A DNA stretch of 64,000 nt from Sabethes cyaneus. Lineage: Eukaryota; Arthropoda; Insecta; Diptera; Culicidae. The DNA lies in contig NC_071355.1 in the NCBI RefSeq assembly GCF_943734655.1, forward strand, positions 207,625,603 to 207,689,602. The letters run 5' to 3'. Every line of letters starts with the position of its first letter. The first letter of the stretch is position 1. Positions 9,814 through 23,000 of this stretch are shown here, piece after piece. Both the position numbers and the translations under genes were made by a program. A model generated the notes under the pieces. It did not search any database. It was not told where the DNA came from and worked only from the letters and a program-made list of their open reading frames with translations.

Positions 9814-10472
9814 GGGTTTATTTCTAATTCCCGTCGTAATAAGTAAAGCCATTCTAATATTAATCATTTGTTGGATGGATTTAATGAATACTCCAAAAGT
9901 TCTTGTGCTGATTTGACTAAAACACACTTACCTTCCGATCCGCGAACTTTGAAATCACTGAAAAGCGATTATAAAAGCATATTATTGAAATCACGCAACT
10001 GACTTTATTTCTTAAATACGTCGTACCGCTTTAAAATCCGTCCATCAAAATTTTTCATCGTCCGAACTAAAAATCACAACATTGTTTACGAAGCCAACGC
10101 GTATGTATTTGTGTGGGATGGCATGACAAATGTTATTCTGCAAAATTTCTGCAGGTCTTGGCTGTAGAATAACGACAATGCATTGCGTGAGTTATTTTCA
10201 TATATAAATGACGGAAATTAGAACGATTAGTCGACATTTTCTTCTTCGTCGCACAAAAAACGTAGGAAAACAGGCTGGAAGGACTTCTTTAACGATAAAA
10301 AGCATTTAAATAGATCTCAGCTCACTTTGATTGATGCCGTATGATAGACAACAAACTCAAATATTAGGGAATAACTAGTTTTGCATTGTGTGTCATAAAA
10401 ATGCTGATATATTTAAAAATTTGTGTTGGATAGGACGGGAATAGGCAATTACGACGAAGCAGCAACATACCC
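9814..10472. mobile_element. 659-bp MITE, copy 1
   Basis: Nearly collinear with 37475-38150 over the whole length. Ends are GGGTTTATTTCTAATTCCCG and, reverse-complemented, GGGTATGTTGCTGC, with a shared TTCCCGTC block inside each end. TA flanks both sides here (9812-9813 and 10473-10474). The terminal repeats are short and imperfect. No full reading frame is present. The abrupt loss of similarity at both ends defines the boundaries. Confidence 0.7.
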
Positions 10473-10474
10473 TA

Positions 10475-13400
10475 TAATTCGGGACGGCCTCTCTTTGAAG
10501 AAATCATTTCGGTCTGGTGATAAATTAGCCCAATTGCAATGAAGACAAAAAAAAATCATAATTCAATCTATGAAACTGTAAAACATTCTGAAAATTCGAA
10601 ATTTTGCAGCTTCTAGTAAACTTGGTGGATTTTGTTGGATTGGATGCTGTAAACCGTCCTTTTTTCCAAATTGCAAGTTAGTTAGCAAGTTTCGACCGCT
10701 GGTTAACTTGATTTCGGACAATCTCCTCTTCGAACCTAAGAGATATTGCAGCAGTTCCTGCGTTTGTTGTTTATTGAACACGATTCGCGACTCCTGACTG
10801 CCTAATAAATGTCGTCTTTAGGACGGGAATGGAGTTGGATATTCAACAACTCACCGGTTTTTTCAAAATAAATTCAGCTCAGGAATAAACAAACTAACCG
10901 CCGTTAATTCACTAGCGAATCCACGAAGGTGGCATGCTAAAAATCAGCTGTGTAGTTCAAAGATACCTAAATATCGTAACATTCTATGGACCTTTATTAC
11001 AAGTAATTGAACACTCGATCAAGAATATAGATAACTAGTTTTATGATACATCTAAATACAAACAATCTCTCCTTTAAGAAAATAGTGTTTTAAACATATT
11101 TTTCATTCAATATAAAACATGGCACATTTTTAAACTATTTATAATGTGTTTTACAGATTTGTTGAAATTTCTTAAATAGATATTCGAGACTGGTTATATC
11201 GTCCAAAAGTTGTCAACACTTGATTGTATAGTGATTTATATTAAATTTAAAAAAAATGAAAATAAACTACATTGAATAAATCTACTTGATTGGATTGTTG
11301 TCTGCATCTATGCAAATTCTTTTCTACGTCACATGAAATAAATGCAAAATGCAAAAGGATTACTTTTCATGCAAATTGTTATACAAATTTCCAACGCAAT
11401 GCGGGGAGCAGGGTTATCGTTTTCCATTATTGCATTGTTTCGAAACCACAGATTGAATGAAAAACTAGTCTCTGCAAACTTAGCGGCGAGTAACCTAATT
11501 AGGTGCATTTTTTCTTTAACTGTTTACTTTTCTGCCTCAAAGGACTAGCCTGAACTGAAATTAGATTGGGCCATGATTTGTGTCACACTCTAAAACTACT
11601 CTAAGATAACGTGAACTTGAAGCATGCATAACTAGAAATTTCCATTAAAATAATTACTCGCTAATATCATGTTAGTAAATTTCTGCAAACCACAGCTGTA
11701 CACCATAGCATAGTGGAGTGCATAAAACCGCAACAAAGATGACGTCAAGGCACTCTCCAAAAATAGATGCAAAAATGTGTGCATTTTTCCTGGCTCTCAG
11801 CCTCCCTATCGAAAACTATCGCCATCGTTTCGCAAGCCGGCAGCTGGATACAGTAGGAGCAGCAGCCAGTTCAGTAGACAACCCATCCTCACGGAAACAA
11901 GGATTGCAGTGCAGTGGAGCGACGGCGATGACAAAACTTTAGCGTAATAATATCATCATCTGCTCAGACTTGCCGGAGCCTCGTTATACATGTCACCCTT
12001 TACTTGTTCCCTTTCCGTATCCCTGCGGACGTACCTATGCCCTGGGAGACAGCTTCCTTCGCTCGCGAGGCAAGGCAGCTCTGCGCGCTTTGACTGCGGG
12101 ATAGAGTTCATCTAGCCGAAACTATATGTCGTTGATTTCAGTCTTATTTCTGTGCAGCAGCAACGGACGATTCTTCTCTCTGACGTCGCCTAGTTCCTTA
12201 TGTATGTTTATGTAAATCAGCGTAAGCTGAACTTCATTCATACCATTTTGGTATTTGCACCGCACTAATATGTTCGCCCGGCGAAACAACGAAATGGGGA
12301 ACGACCCTTCCAAAACATAGCCGCAGTGTGCCTGATACGGTTGGTAAAAAAGCAGGTTATAATATAATAGGGTATGCTTTCGCAATTAATTTTAAAATCA
12401 TTATTCTAAGTATTTTATCAAGTACTAAATAATAAATCATAAAAAAAATCAGATAGATTTTTTTTCACAGTGTCCCGATCGGTAACATATCCACTCGGGT
12501 GATATAGCCGCACTCAGATTTCGATGGCAGGAGGTACCTATCGCATCCCATTTCGAGGAACCTAGATGCTCCTTGAGATGTCTTGTAGAGCTAACATACA
12601 TGCACACAGCGGGACAGGCGAATTTCAAGTTGAATGCAAATTTGGTACCGCAGGCAGGGATTTTTTCTATTTTTGAATTAACCATGATTTTGTTCAGTTT
12701 TAAACAATCCTATCTTTCTGAGTACTTGTGACAAATATATTCCTTATCATTTCAAGTTTTAAAAATTAGTAGTTTTATTTCTTCTTAGCCTTGATTCCAC
12801 TTGTGAACACATATACTGTGTGTATCGTAACTATCTAGGGTTGTGGTTGCCCATTCAGGTCCTCGTTAACATGACGAAAACAAAGCACTTAACACTGAAT
12901 CATGATTTTTATTTATAGAATGAAAAAAAAAAGAATGGAAAGCTTCGTCATATAGTTTTTATGACACCTAGGGAGAAAGTCCAAAGTGGAGAGCGTAACT
13001 AATAAAAATAATAATAAAGTCATTGCTTTCTTGCAATAGTGCACCGAGAGCGGGGCGTTGCCAAAAAGACTTTCTTTCCCGGTAGTGGCAATGTTGTCTC
13101 CTGCTTGCTTTTCCATTTCACTGTTGACACAGGAAAGTCAGCCGCTGCCGCTGGACTGATTGGAAGAGTGCAGAAGTGGAAAAGATAGAAAGTTTTTATT
13201 GGATTTTTTTCCGCGTAGGAGTATTATATTGCGACCGGTCTCCAAAAGATTTGCGAGGATTATTAATATTTATTACTACTTAAACCAACAAGCAGCTGCA
13301 CCCGATCCGTCCGACCCATTTGATTTTCCGTGCGGCAATAGTCCATTAAATGTTTGAAGGATGGATCGTTTCGTATTTTACTAGCAACTTTGACCCGGTG

Positions 13401-14260
13401 GCATTTGCACTCGAGAAGTTCAATTGCTTGCATCGGAATAAATTGCTGGCGCCAATCTTAAATAATAACGCGCAAACCACGAGACGGGCTATGCCAAATT
13501 GTGTAATATATTCGTATACTGACATATAATAAGAAGCTGCCGGTTGGTTACGATTCTGCCGGAGGCAGTTGTATTATTGTCGAATAGCAAATGGATTGAT
13601 GTGATCTAACTGCGATTAGGTAAGAGATGCAATTAATTTCAAGAGTACTATAATACGATTGTATCACACTGATTGTTGCTAGGAAGAATTCCATTATAAC
13701 TTGATTGAGGAAAAATTGATGAGCAAAATGAAGAAAATGGAACTGAATAGAATCAGTATTTAAAAGGGACGATTTTTAGGACGCAATAGCAGTATTTTTG
13801 TTGCACCCAAATCGTTCGAATTAAATTCAATGTTACTCTGGCTCGGAATGTAATATACATACCTCCTGGATTTCACGTTGATCTGTGCACTTTATAAGGC
13901 ACTAATCGAGGGCACATTGATCTGCTATTAGCATATGATCACATAGACTATGAAGTACTGTCACAGACATTTTCGCGGCTTGGTGCATATGAGAATTTTA
14001 TGTGCGTTGTGCCGTACCGAACTAGCTTTAATTCAGATTCATTTGCACCTCTGAATGCAAATACTTTGATATGCAAATTGTTAACATGATATGGCCATTT
14101 AGTCATTAGGACTTAACACCGCAATAGTGGATTATAAGGCGCACCCATTTAGTTGAACATTTAAGCGGACTCTTGGTCGGTGTTATCGTATGACTGCGAG
14201 CAGTAGTTGATAAGGTGGCTCTATGGTTTTTAAAGAAAAGGGGTTATTTTTTTGAAAAGT
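10475..14260. other. Intergenic, no gene recognised
   Basis: Mostly AT-rich with chance frames. A TGACGTCA octamer is at 11740-11747. A more GC-rich patch at 11960-12110 includes CTCGCGAG. Several poly-A/T runs around 12900-12960. No protein family, RNA gene or clear transposon boundary could be supported. Confidence 0.45.
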
Positions 14261-14318
14261 TTTTTTTTGTTAGATTATAGTCACTTTAACCCGGGACACC
14301 GGCGTGACCGTGAATCCC
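14261..14318 (-). mobile_element. Truncated tRNA-Glu-like SINE
   Basis: On the minus strand: TTCACGGTCACGCCGG, then CCCGGGTTAAAGTGACTATA and an A-rich tail starting AACAAAAAAAAA. It matches the 53970-54080 SINE but lacks the segment between box B and the tail. It ends where a CCCAG-ended MITE begins. Confidence 0.6.
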
Positions 14319-15100
14319 AGCAGACATTTTCGTACGTATATCAAAGTGAAAAATGAGAAATATGTACCGATATATATCTTGAAAAATCGCACTAGATGCA
14401 CGAAACCAGTATATGCGTACTATTTTGGAGGCGATATGCGTACTGCAGATTATTCGTAAAGAATTCACATTCATAAGTATTTGTATACGATGAGATCCGA
14501 CTCAACATCCCAGTAAACGATTTGGTTTGTATATCTCGATTGCAACTGAGATATACGAAATCATATCTGAACGAAAAAGTTATATTTCACGCCATATAAG
14601 AACATATATGTACCAAAGTGGAGGCGATATACGTGCGAAAGCTTTGACAATTATTTGTAATTCTTTTTTGCGTAGTTTTTATAACACGCAACTAAATACT
14701 CCTGAATATATGATTAAGATATAATCAAATATTGCAATCGTCTATACTGCTTTATAATTCACAGTCATGAATTGTATATGAAGGCACGCACGACTGCAAA
14801 ACAACTTATTGTTCACTTCGATTTGACATACTCTAATTATTATACAATTCCAATGTGAAATTGACATGAAAACGATTTATTATGAACTTTCTATTACGAT
14901 TTTGTGTTATCTGGGATGATTAGTTCCATAATCCTATACAATTCTGTGATGAAAATCGTATGTAATTCAGTCGTCATCATTTTGTACGATTGAATATAAA
15001 CTAGGGCGCGATTTAACAAGCTTTGTGTACGATTTCGATTTTGTTTAACGACATTTAAGATAATTTTCATATATTGATATACGATTTGTGGTTAGCTGGG
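14316..15100. mobile_element. Cluster of MITE-like segments with CCCAG...CTGGG ends
   Basis: CCCAG occurs at 14316-14320 and 14509-14513. CTGGG occurs at 14911-14915 and 15096-15100. The segment starting CCCAGTAAACGATTTGG can pair with either right end (CCCAGATAACACAAAATCG or CCCAGCTAACCACAAATCG when reversed). ACGATTT and GTATATC-like words recur inside. The best single-element reading is 14509-14915, with a second, partly overlapping unit to 15100. The exact number of insertions is unresolved. Confidence 0.5.
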
Positions 15101-15324
15101 ATGCTAAGCACTAAGCCGGGACTGACCCCTAATCGAAAAGTTTTATTAAAAAAGGCTTTTAACTGCTTACCAGAGCAAACAACAATAATCATACTTCCGT
15201 AAAGGCCTTCATCCAACTCAACTCACTCTTCGTATCGTTTCGTTATTCTTTTGCGCCCTCGCTCGCTTCACCGAATTCTCCAATCACGAAGAAAATAAGT
15301 GGTGTTGCAGTATTTTAACGCCTG
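15101..15324. other. Short spacer, nothing recognised
   Basis: AT-rich spacer between the CCCAG MITE cluster and a retroelement fragment. No frame or repeat assigned. Confidence 0.4.
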
Positions 15325-15770
15325 TCCTCCTCCTCCTCCTCTAGTACGGTTGAGAGCCGTGATGGCTCGTACTTGGTGCTGGCCTATTCGTCGCGAGTTC
15401 GTTGAGCGTCTCGACACTCGCAAGTTAGCTTGAAGCTGGTCGTTCGGCATCCATGTGACGTGGCTGGCCCACCGTACTCTACCGACTTTAGCCAGGTGTA
15501 GGATGGGAATCTCTAGAAGTACTCCCGGCACTTTATAGTTCATACGTCTGCGTCACTTTCCGCTTTCAGTTTGTATTCCGCCAAAAATACTCCGCAACAC
15601 CTTACGTTCAAGTACGGCAATGCCCGCATATCTTCCGCAAGCAAAGTTACAGTCTCAAGTCCATAAAGGACTATCGGTCATATTAACCATCTGCACATCG
15701 TCAGCTTTGTGCGCCGACATATGATCTTTCTTCAAACCGTGTTGCGAAGGGAAAAATAGAACCGACTTCC
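15325..15770 (-). pseudogene. Non-LTR RT C-terminal fragment
   Basis: The minus strand encodes LEIPILHLAKVGRVRWASH and VTWMPNDQLQ, the R(L/V)RW.GHV.RM-type tail of endonuclease-bearing non-LTR elements. It is preceded (to the right) by broken LKVLRSIFGG- and YGLETVTL-like blocks. It belongs to a different subfamily from 371-862. Upstream RT is missing. Confidence 0.6.
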
Positions 15771-17085
15771 AGTTTAAATATATCGTCGAATATCCTTACT
15801 CCTTTTTATCGGTAATGACCAGAGACCCCAAACAATTTTGCAAATCGAGCGAGAAGCAAACAATGCCCACTTTCATGCGAGTGAGTATGAGAAAGATAGC
15901 ATTTAACGCTTACGCCACTAACGCAAGCGTGAGACAAACAGCCGCCGTTGCTGGTTACAGACATTCGGCCACCTACACACTCGCGAACGCTCAGCCTCGT
16001 AGCGTCTTTCTGCATAGCCCTCTCGCGAGGCAAACAACTCATAAACAATCAACTGCCCGTGAGAGTTAACGGCGTACTGGGATTTTGCATTACTTTTTCT
16101 TTTCTTCTTCTTTTTCTATCCTGATTCTAATCACGGGTGGGAGTGCGAGTCCTCGCGAGTGATCGATATTACCAGCTCGGGCTGCAATGACGATCGGGAA
16201 TGGTGATCATGCCTGTAAGCTAAATACACACTCGCAAAAACTCGTCGCAGTGCATGAAGAGCGAGAGTCCGAAAGGGATGCTAATGCCGGCGGGTTCGTT
16301 AGAACGAGTATGCGTTCGTGAGAAAATTAGACCACACAAGAATGGGCTTCGCAATACTGATCTCAAACATATGAACTTACTTTCACCTTCAAGTTTGTCG
16401 CCGTCATTTGTAACCCAAAACCTCCTAGTCATCTGTGTACTCTAGGAGTTGGCTGCTTTTGCCGACGATCGTTCCTTTCGTTTCGATGATCGCTCGCCGG
16501 ATCGCAACTTTAACAGTGATGTTAAATAACTCGAGTGTGCCTCCGAAGTACGCACGCACCCCGTCGCTCGCTCCGGGTTAGCTCCAGGAGTCGCGAATGG
16601 TAAATGGTTGAATAATGCGTTCCAGAACTACCACGAAGTTCCACAGCCTCTTATTTATCAACTCCTATCTCTACCTCCTCGTGGTACCATCCGGGATACG
16701 TTCCTTATTGGAAATCGGACAACCGGTGGAAACTAGGGTCGTATGCGGACAGAGAAGGGGGCACTTATGCGAAAGCTGAGTGTAAACTCTCCGCCTGCAA
16801 ATGACGGATCTCGGTAGAAGCATGTTCGATGAACCTGAAAATACTGAGAACCTGAGCAGAGGGTCCAAAGCCTCCAAAGGGGGATGGTTTTAATAGCTGT
16901 TATCCATGGCTAAAAGTAAAAACATGAATGGATAAACCCCTAATCCAATGTCATGCGACCCGTGCCGAGGGATGGATTGTAGGGGGGGGGGGGTAGTGTT
17001 CTATGAATACTCAACCTCAAACGGAGCCTGTGGAGTACCAGACGCATCATGAGGAGCTCTGATGTGGCAGACTTTTCTTTCCCCT
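15771..17085 (+). other. GC-richer non-coding block, possibly 5' UTR of the R1-like element
   Basis: Higher GC than its surroundings, with repeated CTCGCGA words (near 15982, 16022 and 16154) and a 12-base G-run at 16983-16994 preceded by CGACCCGTGCCGAGGG. It directly precedes the ORF1 remnant in the same orientation, so a retroelement leader is plausible for at least the right half. No protein frame found. Confidence 0.35.
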
Positions 17086-17089
17086 CAAC

Positions 17090-18465
17090 TTGTGGGATTC
17101 TTATGGAAAGCAAAATCAAAAATACAAAAATAGTGTAGATACGGTGGAAACCCCGTTCGCGAGAGGAGGCATCCAGCGTTCTCCACCAAGGGTGAAGAAG
17201 GATGCAACTAGGAGCGCTAGTGTGAGTGGCAAAGGCAGCGGAATGCCTACCACACCGGACACAGCGATGAACGGCCCAGCGCTAATCAGGGCGATGGAGA
17301 AGAATAGAGACGCAGTACCTAAATTGGTAGCAGCGTCACAGCAGCTCGATATAATAATCGAGTGCACGTCAGGTCGCGGCAATTTCTCCAAGGACCTGAA
17401 GCAGAGCTTGCAGCGACCAAAATGCACAACAACCTCGTGGCGCGTGCAGGAGAGGCGAAGAAGGTGACCGTGAAGGCGTTGAAGGCAGTACAGAGGGACG
17501 CCTGCCCGTTGACGGAGCGTCGCAACGCGGCCCAGGAGGCCACGGAAAGCGCTACCAGTAGCGATAAGGCGTCCGCCAAGCGTCTGAGACAGTCCCCGGG
17601 GGATAGCACCCCTGGTGGACCGAAAAAACGCCTTATCAGTAAAAGCCCTCAGGCTAGCGGGTTGGCAGAGCTAACCGATGAACCAGCGGGAAGCTCCAAG
17701 ATGGGTGGCCCGTGGACCGGCGTTAAGGCCAAGAGAAAAGGCGGAGGAGGCTCCAGTAAAAAAAAACAGCTCCACCTAAACCGGCAAGGAAACGAGTGAG
17801 AAGGGCGATGCTCTTATCCTGAAAATCGACGGGTCGAAATACTCGGAGGTTCTGAAGGCCATGAGAGGAGACACCCTACTCAAGGATCTGGGAGCGGACG
17901 TGCGGAGCATCCGCCGCTCACGCATGGGCGATATGATCCTCAAGTTAAAGAAGGACGCCACCAAGAAGAGTTCCGCATACAAGTCCATAGCGGAAGGAGT
18001 GCTCGGGGACGGAGTGCAGGTACGTGCTCTCACACCTGAAGTGACTCTCCAGCTTAAGAACCTGGGCGAGATCACCGAAGTGCGCGAGGTCGTACAAGCT
18101 CTCAAAGAGCAAAGTGGAGTAGTGGGGGCAACCGAGGCGGTTCACCTACGCAAGGGTCCGGTCGGGACCCAGGTAGCCACCATACGACTTCCGCTGACTG
18201 ACGGAAACGAAGCCCTGAAAGCTGCTAGGCTAAAGTGGGGTGGTCGGTATGCCCACTGAGCGTGCTCAAGCAGTCGGAAGCTTGCTTCTGGTGCTTCGAG
18301 CATGGACATAAAGCCTGGAACTGCAAGGGGTCAGATAGGAGCCAGTTGTGCAGGAGACGTGGCAGTGCTGGCCATAAAGCAAGGGACTGCGCGGAGCCTC
18401 TCAAGTGCCTGATCTGTACCGGTAAACGGGACGCAAAGCACGTAGCAGGTCCGGTGTACCGGTGA
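17090..18465 (+). pseudogene. R1-like non-LTR retrotransposon ORF1 (gag-like), broken
   Basis: Four plus-strand frames tile the region: 17090-17467, 17362-17799, 17861-18259 and 18235-18465. The first half is basic and low in hydrophobics, with KRLISKSP and KAKRKGGGGSSKKK. The third block (EVLKAMRGDTLLKDLGADV to ARLKWGG) is the usual folded domain before the zinc knuckles. The last frame has a good CCHC knuckle, CFWCFEHGHKAWNC. In the second, LCRRRGSAGHKARDC, the second cysteine is replaced by arginine. A third starts CLICTGK and is cut short. ORF1 would bind element RNA. Frameshifts at about 17400, 17800 and 18240 kill it. Confidence 0.78.
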
Positions 18466-18481
18466 CTAAGCCACGTTCATA

Positions 18482-19062
18482 GTGCAAGTGACACAACTCA
18501 ACCTGAACCACTGCAGCACGGCTCAGCAGCTGTTACACCGAGCAGTTTCTGAGTCAACAATGGACATTGCCATAATCTCGGATCCATATCGCGTCCCTGC
18601 CGGAAACGGCAACTGGGTCTCGGATAGGTCTGAGATGGCGGCTATATGGACGATAAACAGGTTCCCGGTTTAGGAGGTTGTGTCAACTGCAGACGAGGGA
18701 TTTGCGGTTGCCAAAGAGGGTGGAGTGTTCTACTGCAGTTGTTATGCTCCACAGAGTTGGTCTATCGAGCAGTTTACGCGGATGGTAGACCGAATATCAT
18801 TTGTGCTGGCTGGTTTAAGGCCGGTGGTTGTGGCGGGCGACTTTATCGCTTGGCCGGTAGAGTGGGGAAGTCGTCGCACGAACCATAGGGGCGGATTCTA
18901 CTTAAGGTTCTGGCAAAGCTTAACGTAGATCTAGCCAACGTCGGCAACACAAGTACCTTCAGTAGGAACGATGCGGAGTCTATCATCGACGTGACTTTCA
19001 GCAGTCCTGGACTGATAGGAGACTGGAGGATAGACAATGGCTACACAATGGTCAGATAACGA
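18482..19062 (+). pseudogene. R1-like ORF2 endonuclease domain, decayed
   Basis: Starts QVTQLNLNHCSTAQQLL, the normal ORF2 opening, followed by DIAIISDPYRVPAGN. A stop interrupts near 18672. The frame continues as GGVFYCSCYAPQSWS, then VVVAGDFIAWPVEWGSRRTN, then shifts to VDLANVGNTSTFSRN and ESIIDVTFSSPGL. Compared with the APE-type pattern, SEPY is SDPY, GDFNAW is GDFIAW, and the terminal SDH is lost, so all three active-site motifs are damaged. RT is absent: a fragment of another family in the opposite orientation begins about 60 bases on. Confidence 0.78.
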
Positions 19063-19109
19063 GGCGGCAGGCGGCGAGTAGAGCCGACACTCCAACCACC
19101 CGTGGATGG

Positions 19110-20080
19110 AAGACTTCATACTTCGATCCCGAAGTATTTGTGGAAGCGATCCGAAGAGAGTGCGGTGATCGCGGTATGCCCGATCCGAGCGCTGATCATT
19201 TGAAAAAAAAGTTCCAGGAGCCGCATCAGCTTGTCCGGAAAACCATTCCCTTGCATTATCGCTTCTCGGACATAACCGTTCGCCCTCGATTGTATCGTAT
19301 GCTGCCTTGTAATCCATGCAAATCTGATGCATGGACACCTTGTACTCGCCACATTTCTGGAAATCTTGTCGAAGTCTGCAAATTTGATCCGTTGTAGCCC
19401 GTGCCTCCATAAAACCTGCTTGATTCTGGCCTACGAAATCTTTTGCTATTGGGGATAGACAACGTAACCAGATCTGAGAGAATACCCTGTAGGCATCGTT
19501 GATCAGCTTAATACCGTGATAATTATCACAATCGAACCGACCGCCCTTGTTCGTGATCGTCGTTAGGGTGGTCCGGTTACTAACGGGGCTGGCTTTCTCA
19601 CACAGTAAAATAAAGCACGAGATGTCCGGAGACAACCATCCGCCAGCGACAGTGGCTGCTAGTGCATTGAACCCTGAATGCTATTTACTGATCGCCTTTT
19701 ATATACTTGTAGTAAAGAGATTTCTTCCGCGTTCAGAACAATAGCTCCTGCGTATCGCGTTCGGTCGAACGGACAATAGTCTTTTGTGACTAGATTGTAG
19801 AATTCTGTCAGGAGTCGGTACTTTCCGGTAGCTCTCCAGGTCTTCAGCTGTCGGATTTCTAGCTGGATCTCTTCGAGATCGGGAACCGATAGTCTGTTAT
19901 CGTTTGTAGGCACTCCTAGGTTAATTTCTGTTTCGCCTTCTTCTGTTATATCGTCATTGAGTTGCCTATCGAAAAGCTGCTTCCATTTGTTGACCACCTT
20001 GTTTGTTGGTGTCTTCATCGTCAGCAAAACTTTCAGCTTCTGTTGATTCTTGCTGAGGAGTCTCCTCATTCTGACGACGG
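19110..20080 (-). pseudogene. Non-LTR RT fragment (N-terminal half)
   Basis: The minus strand encodes GVPTNDNRLSVPDLEEIQ and EIRQLKTWRATGKYRL on the right. Moving left come CDNYHGIKLINDAYRVFSQI, FVGQNQAGFMEARATTDQI and CMDYKAAYDTI, the early RT motifs, the last holding the first catalytic Asp. Further left are RLLELFFQMISARI-type blocks. GVPTNDN matches the segment at 5035-6450, so it is the same or a sister family. Frameshifted and truncated, with the YADD block missing. Joins the R1-like piece tail to tail. Confidence 0.8.
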
Positions 20081-23000
20081 TAGAAAACTAACAATATTTA
20101 ATTGATGAGATTTGCCAACCACAGTTTTCTTATGAAATCTCAGGAAAACGTTCTGACGAGCCACGTCAGAAGCTTTTTGTTTTAGGTGAGATATCAGTAA
20201 ATTTGAAAGTAACCTGGTGATTTCGGCATTTTTTTCTATCGAGTTCGTGAATCAGTTTTAAGTGTGTAGAAATCACTAATTAACGCGAACTAATTGTAAG
20301 AGAATTCCTTGGATTTCTACTAAAATATTATTCAAAATTTTAGTAGAACTTGCAAATCTTTGAAAAATAGTTAGAATAAGAAGTGCAGATTCTTAGCGTA
20401 GAGCTTTGAATTTTTAGGCGTCTAATAATTCAATATGACTGTTTTCAGTACCTGCCTTATAAATATTTCTTGAATTGAAGCAACGATTGTTATCCTGATA
20501 TTGTTGACATTGACATTTAATATTCATTTTTGATGAAGGACAATCATTAATTTCTTTCAGTACAATAAAGTAGGTATTAGTGTTGCGAGTAGGTAGCAAA
20601 ATAAAACGTTAATAAAAATCGCCTACACTGACAAAAATATGAGTTCTCGTCTCGTAAATGTCAGCCGGCAGCAGTTTTGAGCGTTGGCGCTCGTACACGC
20701 CCATCGACCGATTATATTGCAATATCAGCACACGTTGCTCCGCCAGCACGTTTGCTTCATGGAGATTCAACCCCGTATTCAGCTAATTTACTTTCAACTC
20801 GGTATTCAGATTTATTGTTGCGCGGTGCCTTAGATTTCTTATACAGAGGGTGTGCTTATAAAATCATTGCTCATTAAAATATTATTCTCCAAAGTACATT
20901 AACATTTCATTTCTATTATCAGTTTTTGCTACTTACCGTTAAATATAACATCATCAAAAGGCATAAACGAATTATAATTTGATTTTTACTGAATTTACCG
21001 TCACACCCTGTACCTATGTACGAAGCTGCTCTATGTTACACTCGTGACATTTCGAAATTTGAAACCTTCTTGTAGAAAGTGAATGTCACATTTCACATGG
21101 AAAATTTCGTTTTTCTTGTCTTTGAACTTCCCTCTGATAGCTTGTTGTAACAAGCAATGGTTTTCCACGCCCATCGAACAAATCGCTGTTGCTGTTGCTG
21201 CATCATGCTTTCTCTCTTCGGCAACGTATTTTGCGAAATCACGTGTCTCTAGCAAGATGGTGAATTGTTAACCATCGTAGGGGTACAAGTTGTATACATA
21301 GAGTATTAATACAGCTTCATGCCATGACCCTAGTCTTTGACTTTTTATGAGCGGTATCCACAGTCAGTAACCTTTTTGTGCATTCAAAATGACCAAAATG
21401 TGGGAAAATTGTTGTGCCAAAATTTTAGATAAACTAAAGAAAAAAAAAAGAAATAATTAGACGCAACCACGAATAAGTTTTTATCGATGGCTCTCTACTT
21501 CACCATTAAGTTTAAAGGCATGAAACAAACTGTTTATTTTTGTTTGTGATACTCCAGATTTCATTACATTTTTTGAATTGTATTGCTAGTTTCTACCTAA
21601 ATTTCTAATAGATTTGCAAGAATCTTTAATACGAACCGATTGATTTTTTTAATAAAAATTTTTTTGGTGAAATTGATCATAATGAAACCATCATCTCTCA
21701 AGCACAACAAAAAATATTGAAATTTTAATTTTTACTTTTGGAAAATAACAAAATAAAATGATTACATTTCGCTACTATCCCCTACATGATCAAGTTTAAA
21801 AAGCTTTTATTCGCTGTAGAATGCCACGCTTGTGTCGAAATAACATACATATAAGCACATCCATCTGCAGATGGGAAGGTACATTGGCTCTGGCTGTCAA
21901 ACGCCTCCGCCGTCGTACCGTTTTATTCTAATCATCTTAGAGGTAGGCAGTGTGGAAATTTCTCCCATCACACTTATACATATCAGGACATAAACATCGT
22001 ATCGAGTAGCATCCAGCCATCCATCCATCCATCCATCCATCTGTCTCTGGGGGGGTTCACGAAAATCGCGACCCGATCGGGTTTCCTGGAAAATCTCCGC
22101 CCACCGGTTGTGTGCGCGCCCCCTGTTTACTTGATTCGATTCTGCAAAATGTCAAAGGTCGTCCGGTTCTTAGCTGCGCTTGGGAGCTGAAGCTGAAGCA
22201 CTGTCGGGTAGATAATTGTCACCGAGGTCTACTATTTAAAAAAGAAAAATGAATGCGCAAATGAACATTTATGCTGTGTATTTTATTCTTTTTCGTAATT
22301 ATATTCCTTGAAATGCCCACGACGCGGAATTTCATTCCGTACGGTTCCATTTTCATTAGATACAGCCTACTTGTTGCGCATAGCGGTAAACGCCTCCGCC
22401 AGGATCCGATGTGCAACACAGCGCGAGAAAAGTGTGAAGCATTTTTCACAATGAATCAATAGGATACATATCCTGGGCATAAAATAATAACATCACGCTT
22501 CTTCAGCGCTGAATTTATATGGATGACAGAGTCAAGTAGCTCGGTGTGCCGAGCCGGTTCGTTCCAGTACCAGCCTCCGACTGTGCTGAAGACAACCAGC
22601 AGTTGAAGGAGTTTTCTGGTGGTTTTGTTGCTACAGGACAGCTGTCGTCTTTCGGAGGCGTAGGTGGGCAACACGATCTTTTTTGGTTTTCCTTACATGT
22701 AATAATCGAAAATTTGTGTTACCAGGAATCCGGAGGCACAATCTGTAGAGCACATGTACCATTTGAAACAATTTGAGCGTTGTAGAAAAAATTTGAAGTT
22801 GTATTGATAAACAACAGTACTGATTTCGTAACTTTGGTTTATAAATTTGGATGTTGGGTTTAGTTTATAATAGCTCAACCACTGACGAACTGACATGACA
22901 CATAGAAGAAAATCCTTTAAAAACCATCGTCCTACACATTTTGCTTGCACACTAGCACCATCTGCTATGCATGTTGCGGAGTAGCTTGTATTTGCAGGGT

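Noticed and set aside
11740..11747. TGACGTCA octamer as a CRE promoter element
   Set aside because: A single 8-base match in 64 kb with no gene nearby. It is expected by chance at moderate frequency.
15806..16069. Overlapping 80-codon frames at 15806-16069 as a gene
   Set aside because: Both strands are open because of the local GC-richness. No recognisable residues or splice context.
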